Source: Burkholderiaceae bacterium
Lineage (GTDB): Bacteria > Pseudomonadota > Gammaproteobacteria > Burkholderiales > Burkholderiaceae_C
Direction of reading: 5' to 3'
Assembly: GCA_023954095.1 (NCBI GenBank)
Contig: JAMLIQ010000027.1
Coordinates: 1 to 33,773 of the forward strand
DNA length: 33,773 nucleotides
Positions 31,311 through 33,773 of this stretch are shown here, piece after piece; within the stretch, counting starts at the first letter, position 1, and every line of letters starts with the position of its first letter. A program made the position numbers and the translations under genes. The notes below the pieces were generated by a model. That model saw only the letters and a program-made list of their open reading frames with translations. It was not told the DNA's origin and searched no databases.

Positions 31311-31934
31311 CTATTTGACTGAATAAAATCCCAGAAACATATCCACCGCATCCCCCAGCACCTGCCGCTGCTCGGCGGCGCTGAGCGGCGCCCGCCCCAT
31401 GGCCAGCTGCGGCCAGAAGGCGAAGGACTTGACCATGCCGTGCAGCTGGTTCGCCGCGTACTGCGCATCCACCCCCGCGCGCAGGGCGCCGGCCTTTTGC
31501 GCGGCGCGTATCCAGCGCGGCAGGCCCTCTTCCTTCTCGGACAGGCGCGCCGCCATGGCCTGGGCGCGCTCGGGCGCATGCATCATCTCGGCCAGAGCCA
31601 CGCGCGAGAGGTCGATGAAGCTCGCGTCGCCCAGCAGCAGCATCTTCTGCTCCAGCACCTCCAGCAGCTGCGCGCGCAGCGGGCGGCGCGCGTCGTAGGC
31701 CACGTCGGCCAGCGAATGGCCGCGTTCCCACAGCTGCTCCAGGATGGCCTCGAACAGCTCGTCCTTGCTGGGGAAGTGGTTGTATACCGTGCGCTTGGAG
31801 ACTTCGGCGGCGGCGGCCACGCGGTCCATGCTGGTGCCGTTGAAGCCGTGCTCGCGGAACTCGGCGATGGCGGCCTGCACGATGGCATCGCGCTTGCGGT
31901 CGGTCAGGCGGGTGGGTGGGGCGGCCTCGGTCAT
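31311..31934 (-). CDS. TetR-family transcriptional regulator
   Basis: This 207-residue repressor-type protein has the TetR helix-turn-helix in residues 11-60: KRDAIVQAAIAEFREHGFNG, TSMDRVAAAAEVSKRTVYNH, FPSKDELFEAIL. The ligand domain (about 80-205) fits the TetR_C type common in efflux and lipid regulators. It is divergent from the metallo-beta-lactamase-fold gene with a 79-bp shared gap that contains two palindromes, so it very probably controls both itself and that gene. The effector is unknown. The ATG at 31934 starts MTEAAPPTRLT; the first ten residues are a flexible arm. Confidence 0.93.
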   Translation of the reverse strand: MTEAAPPTRLTDRKRDAIVQAAIAEFREHGFNGTSMDRVAAAAEVSKRTVYNHFPSKDELFEAILEQLWERGHSLADVAYDARRPLRAQLLEVLEQKMLLLGDASFIDLSRVALAEMMHAPERAQAMAARLSEKEEGLPRWIRAAQKAGALRAGVDAQYAANQLHGMVKSFAFWPQLAMGRAPLSAAEQRQVLGDAVDMFLGFYSVK

Positions 31935-31954
31935 GGCCCTATCTTACACCGGGG

Positions 31955-31994
31955 AGTTTACTTTTTTGAAAAGTGAACTACACTGTGCAGTGTA
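31955..31994. promoter_or_regulatory. Twin palindromes, candidate TetR operators
   Basis: Two adjoining dyads share one base. The first spans 31955-31979, with outer AGTT/AACT and inner ACTTTT/GAAAAGT arms, a near-perfect 25-mer. The second, TACACTGTGCAGTGTA, is at 31979-31994, with six- to seven-base arms around TG. They fill the gap between the divergent tetR and metallo-hydrolase genes. Confidence 0.6.
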
Positions 31995-32013
31995 ATTTTC
32001 GGCAAAGCGCTCC

Positions 32014-33159
32014 ATGCCCCGAATCCTTCTGGTCCTTACCGTCGTCATCGCCATGGCCTACAGCATTCTTTCCTGCACCACCCTGCCGGCAAACTCCGCC
32101 CACGAGCAGTCGCCCCAGTACGCCGGGGGCAAGTTCCGCAACGCCGCGCCCCGGCAGGCGCCGGGCTTCGCCAAGACCCTGGGCATCCTGTGGCGCTTCA
32201 TGACCGACAAGCCTGCCGACGCGGTGCCCGCCCAGCCGCTGCAGGTGCTGCCGCTCACCCAGGCCGACTTGGCTGCTGCCCCCGACATGAGCCTGTGGCG
32301 CCTGGGCCATTCGACCATGCTGCTCAAGCTGCAAGGCCGGTTCTGGCTGACCGACCCGGTGTTCTCCGAGCGCGCCTCGCCGTTCTCCTTCATGGGCCCC
32401 AAGCGCTTCCATGCACCGCCCATTTCCATCGACGAGCTGCCGCCCATCACCGGCGTGCTGCTCTCGCACGACCACTACGACCACCTGGACTTCGACGCCA
32501 TCCAGAAACTCGCCCCCAAGGTCGCGCACTTCGTCACGCCGCTGGGCGTGGGCGACCGCCTCATCGCCTGGGGCGTGCCGGCGGCCAAGGTGCAGCAGTT
32601 CGACTGGTGGCAGGGCACGACCCTTGCCGGCGTGAAGCTGATGGCCACGCCCGCGCAGCACTTCTCGGGCCGCAGCCTGTCGGACGGCAACCGCACGCTG
32701 TGGGCGTCGTGGGTGATTCAGTCAGGTGACACACGCATCTTCTTCAGCGGCGACACCGGCTACTTCGACGGCTTCAAGGCCATCGGCGAGCGCTACGGCC
32801 CCTTTGACCTGACCATGATCGAAACCGGCGCCTACGACCCCCAGTGGCCCGACATACACATGCAGCCCGAGGAAAGCCTGCAAGCCCACCTGGACGTGCG
32901 GGGCCGCCACCTGATGCCCATCCACAACGGCACCTTCGACCTGGCGCTGCATGCGTGGACGGACCCGTTCGAGCGCATCACCGCGCTGGCCGACAAGGCG
33001 GGCGTGCCGCTGGTGGCGCCGGTGATGGGTGAGCGGCTGGACATCCGCCAGCCTGCGCTGTCGCAGCAGTGGTGGCGCGCGGGAGCCGCCCCTCAGCGCG
33101 CCAGTGCGCCCACCACGCGCGCCGCGGAGCGGATCTCCGCGCCATCGAACCCCGCATAG
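32014..33159 (+). CDS. MBL-fold metallo-hydrolase (RomA/NAPE-PLD-like), probable lipoprotein
   Basis: This 381-residue protein has an N-terminal hydrophobic segment ending in AYSILSC, a plausible lipobox (cysteine 21), so it may be an envelope lipoprotein. The metallo-beta-lactamase fold follows: WRLGHSTMLLKLQG, WLTDPVFSERASP, and the zinc motif LSHDHYDHLD (HxHxDH). ATPAQHFSGR, FFSGDTGYFDGF and the distal IHNGTFDLALHAW supply the remaining ligands. Architecture matches RomA/NAPE-PLD-type hydrolases of unknown bacterial substrate. It is divergent from the TetR gene and likely repressed by it. The last 22 codons overlap the end of the convergent MocR-type gene and lack homology, so the tail may be an extension beyond the usual end. 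Confidence 0.9.
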   Translation: MPRILLVLTVVIAMAYSILSCTTLPANSAHEQSPQYAGGKFRNAAPRQAPGFAKTLGILWRFMTDKPADAVPAQPLQVLPLTQADLAAAPDMSLWRLGHSTMLLKLQGRFWLTDPVFSERASPFSFMGPKRFHAPPISIDELPPITGVLLSHDHYDHLDFDAIQKLAPKVAHFVTPLGVGDRLIAWGVPAAKVQQFDWWQGTTLAGVKLMATPAQHFSGRSLSDGNRTLWASWVIQSGDTRIFFSGDTGYFDGFKAIGERYGPFDLTMIETGAYDPQWPDIHMQPEESLQAHLDVRGRHLMPIHNGTFDLALHAWTDPFERITALADKAGVPLVAPVMGERLDIRQPALSQQWWRAGAAPQRASAPTTRAAERISAPSNPA

Positions 33160-33773
33160 CCCAGCAGCCAGCCACGGCGCGGGGACTCCATCGCATAGCG
33201 CGACAGCGGCGCCAGCATCACACCCGCCGCCTGGGCCAGGCGGCTCAGCGGTTCGTCGTCGCTGCCCGCCGCACCTTCATACAGCAGGTGCATCCCCCGG
33301 TCGCTGGGCTGCAGCTGCACCGCACCATCGCTCGCATCCGCCAGCGCCTCGCGCAGCACCTGCTGGCGCTCCACGTACAACTCGCGCATGCGGCGCAGGT
33401 GCCGCAGCAAATGCCCCTCGTCGATGAAGCGCGCCAGCACCGCCTGCGCGTCGCCGGGCGCGTGCCGGTCGGTGATGGCGCGGGCCATGGCGAAGGCGTC
33501 CACCAGCGCGGGCGGCACCACCACGAAGCCCAGGCGCAGGCCGGGGTGCAGCGTCTTGGAGAACGTGCCCACGTACAGCACCCGCTCCGACCCCGGCAGG
33601 CTGCACAGCGCGGGCACGCGCTGCGAGGTGCCGCCGTGGCCGCCGTACTGGAATTCGCCGTCGTAGTCGTCCTCCACCACCCAGGCGTCGTGCGTGCGCG
33701 CCCAGTGCAGCAGCGCCTGCCGCCGCGCCAGGGGCATGCCCACGCCCGTGGGGAACTGGTGCGTGGGCGTCAC
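33093..33773 (-). CDS. MocR/PdxR-type regulator, C-terminal aminotransferase domain (partial)
   Basis: The 226 codons in the window are the C-terminal part of a GntR-aminotransferase fusion regulator; the DNA-binding N-terminus lies beyond the right edge. The fold-type I aminotransferase marks are VTPTHQFPTGVGMPLARRQA at the edge, WVVEDDYDGEFQY and the PLP-lysine region YVGTFSKTLHPGLRLGF. Such proteins bind pyridoxal phosphate to control genes of vitamin B6, GABA, taurine or other amine metabolism. A plain aminotransferase is possible, but the EDDYDGEF and TFSKTLHPGLRLG versions are characteristic of the MocR group. It converges on the metallo-hydrolase gene with a 67-bp overlap. The substrate and target are unknown. 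Confidence 0.88.
   Translation of the reverse strand: MTPTHQFPTGVGMPLARRQALLHWARTHDAWVVEDDYDGEFQYGGHGGTSQRVPALCSLPGSERVLYVGTFSKTLHPGLRLGFVVVPPALVDAFAMARAITDRHAPGDAQAVLARFIDEGHLLRHLRRMRELYVERQQVLREALADASDGAVQLQPSDRGMHLLYEGAAGSDDEPLSRLAQAAGVMLAPLSRYAMESPRRGWLLGYAGFDGAEIRSAARVVGALAR

Noticed and set aside
1-33773. tRNA, rRNA or CRISPR
   Set aside because: No cloverleaf with a conserved T-arm, no rRNA sequence, and no regularly spaced direct repeats with unique spacers were seen on either strand.

Overview
The window looks like a high-GC betaproteobacterial chromosome, most probably a Comamonadaceae member close to Acidovorax. The evidence is the overall coding style, the soluble NAD-dependent formate dehydrogenase cluster, the long-form leuA, and a dispersed intergenic repeat (core resembling CCAGCGCTT...AGCAGCTATCAAA) that I recognise from that family. 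No rRNA, tRNA or CRISPR array was seen.

Layout: 1-1735 holds the end of a thiolase and an acyl-CoA dehydrogenase (acyl-CoA catabolism). 1817-3351 is an AT-richer, overlapping pair of a cytosine-5 methyltransferase and an HNH nuclease, a probable type II restriction-modification system. 3566-6033 has rdgC, an LTXXQ/Spy-like periplasmic protein and a PagL-like lipid A deacylase. 6034-6851 is an 818-bp convergent intergenic region that carries two spaced copies of a DnaA-box plus DnaA-trio plus AT-rich module. This looks like a replication origin or DnaA-control locus although no dnaA gene is nearby, and it is the most striking item here. 6852-11687 is a very large GAF/PAS/GGDEF/EAL protein. 11870-15433 has a DAHP synthase, an NlpC/P60 lipoprotein and leuA, with a leucine-rich leader peptide using rare CTA codons upstream of leuA. 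15546-17164 has two small membrane proteins and a DEDDh exonuclease.

17256-26209 is a formate-metabolism block on the minus strand: LysR regulator, OFA-family (oxalate/formate type) transporter, then fdsG-fdsB-fdsA-fdhD(fdsC)-fdsD with overlapping stop/start codons. FdsG, FdsB and FdsA form the diaphorase and molybdenum modules, FdhD sulfurates the cofactor, and FdsD is the small accessory subunit. 26399-30857 has PhnA/YjdM, a translationally coupled AAA ATPase plus DUF4276 TOPRIM-like protein (a candidate anti-phage module) and the DinG helicase. 30990-31250 is a scar of two gene fragments. 31311-33159 is a divergent TetR/metallo-beta-lactamase-fold pair with two palindromes between them, and the window ends inside a MocR/PdxR-type regulator.

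All calls rest on reading the sequence and recalled family knowledge. No database search, alignment program or skew calculation was run.
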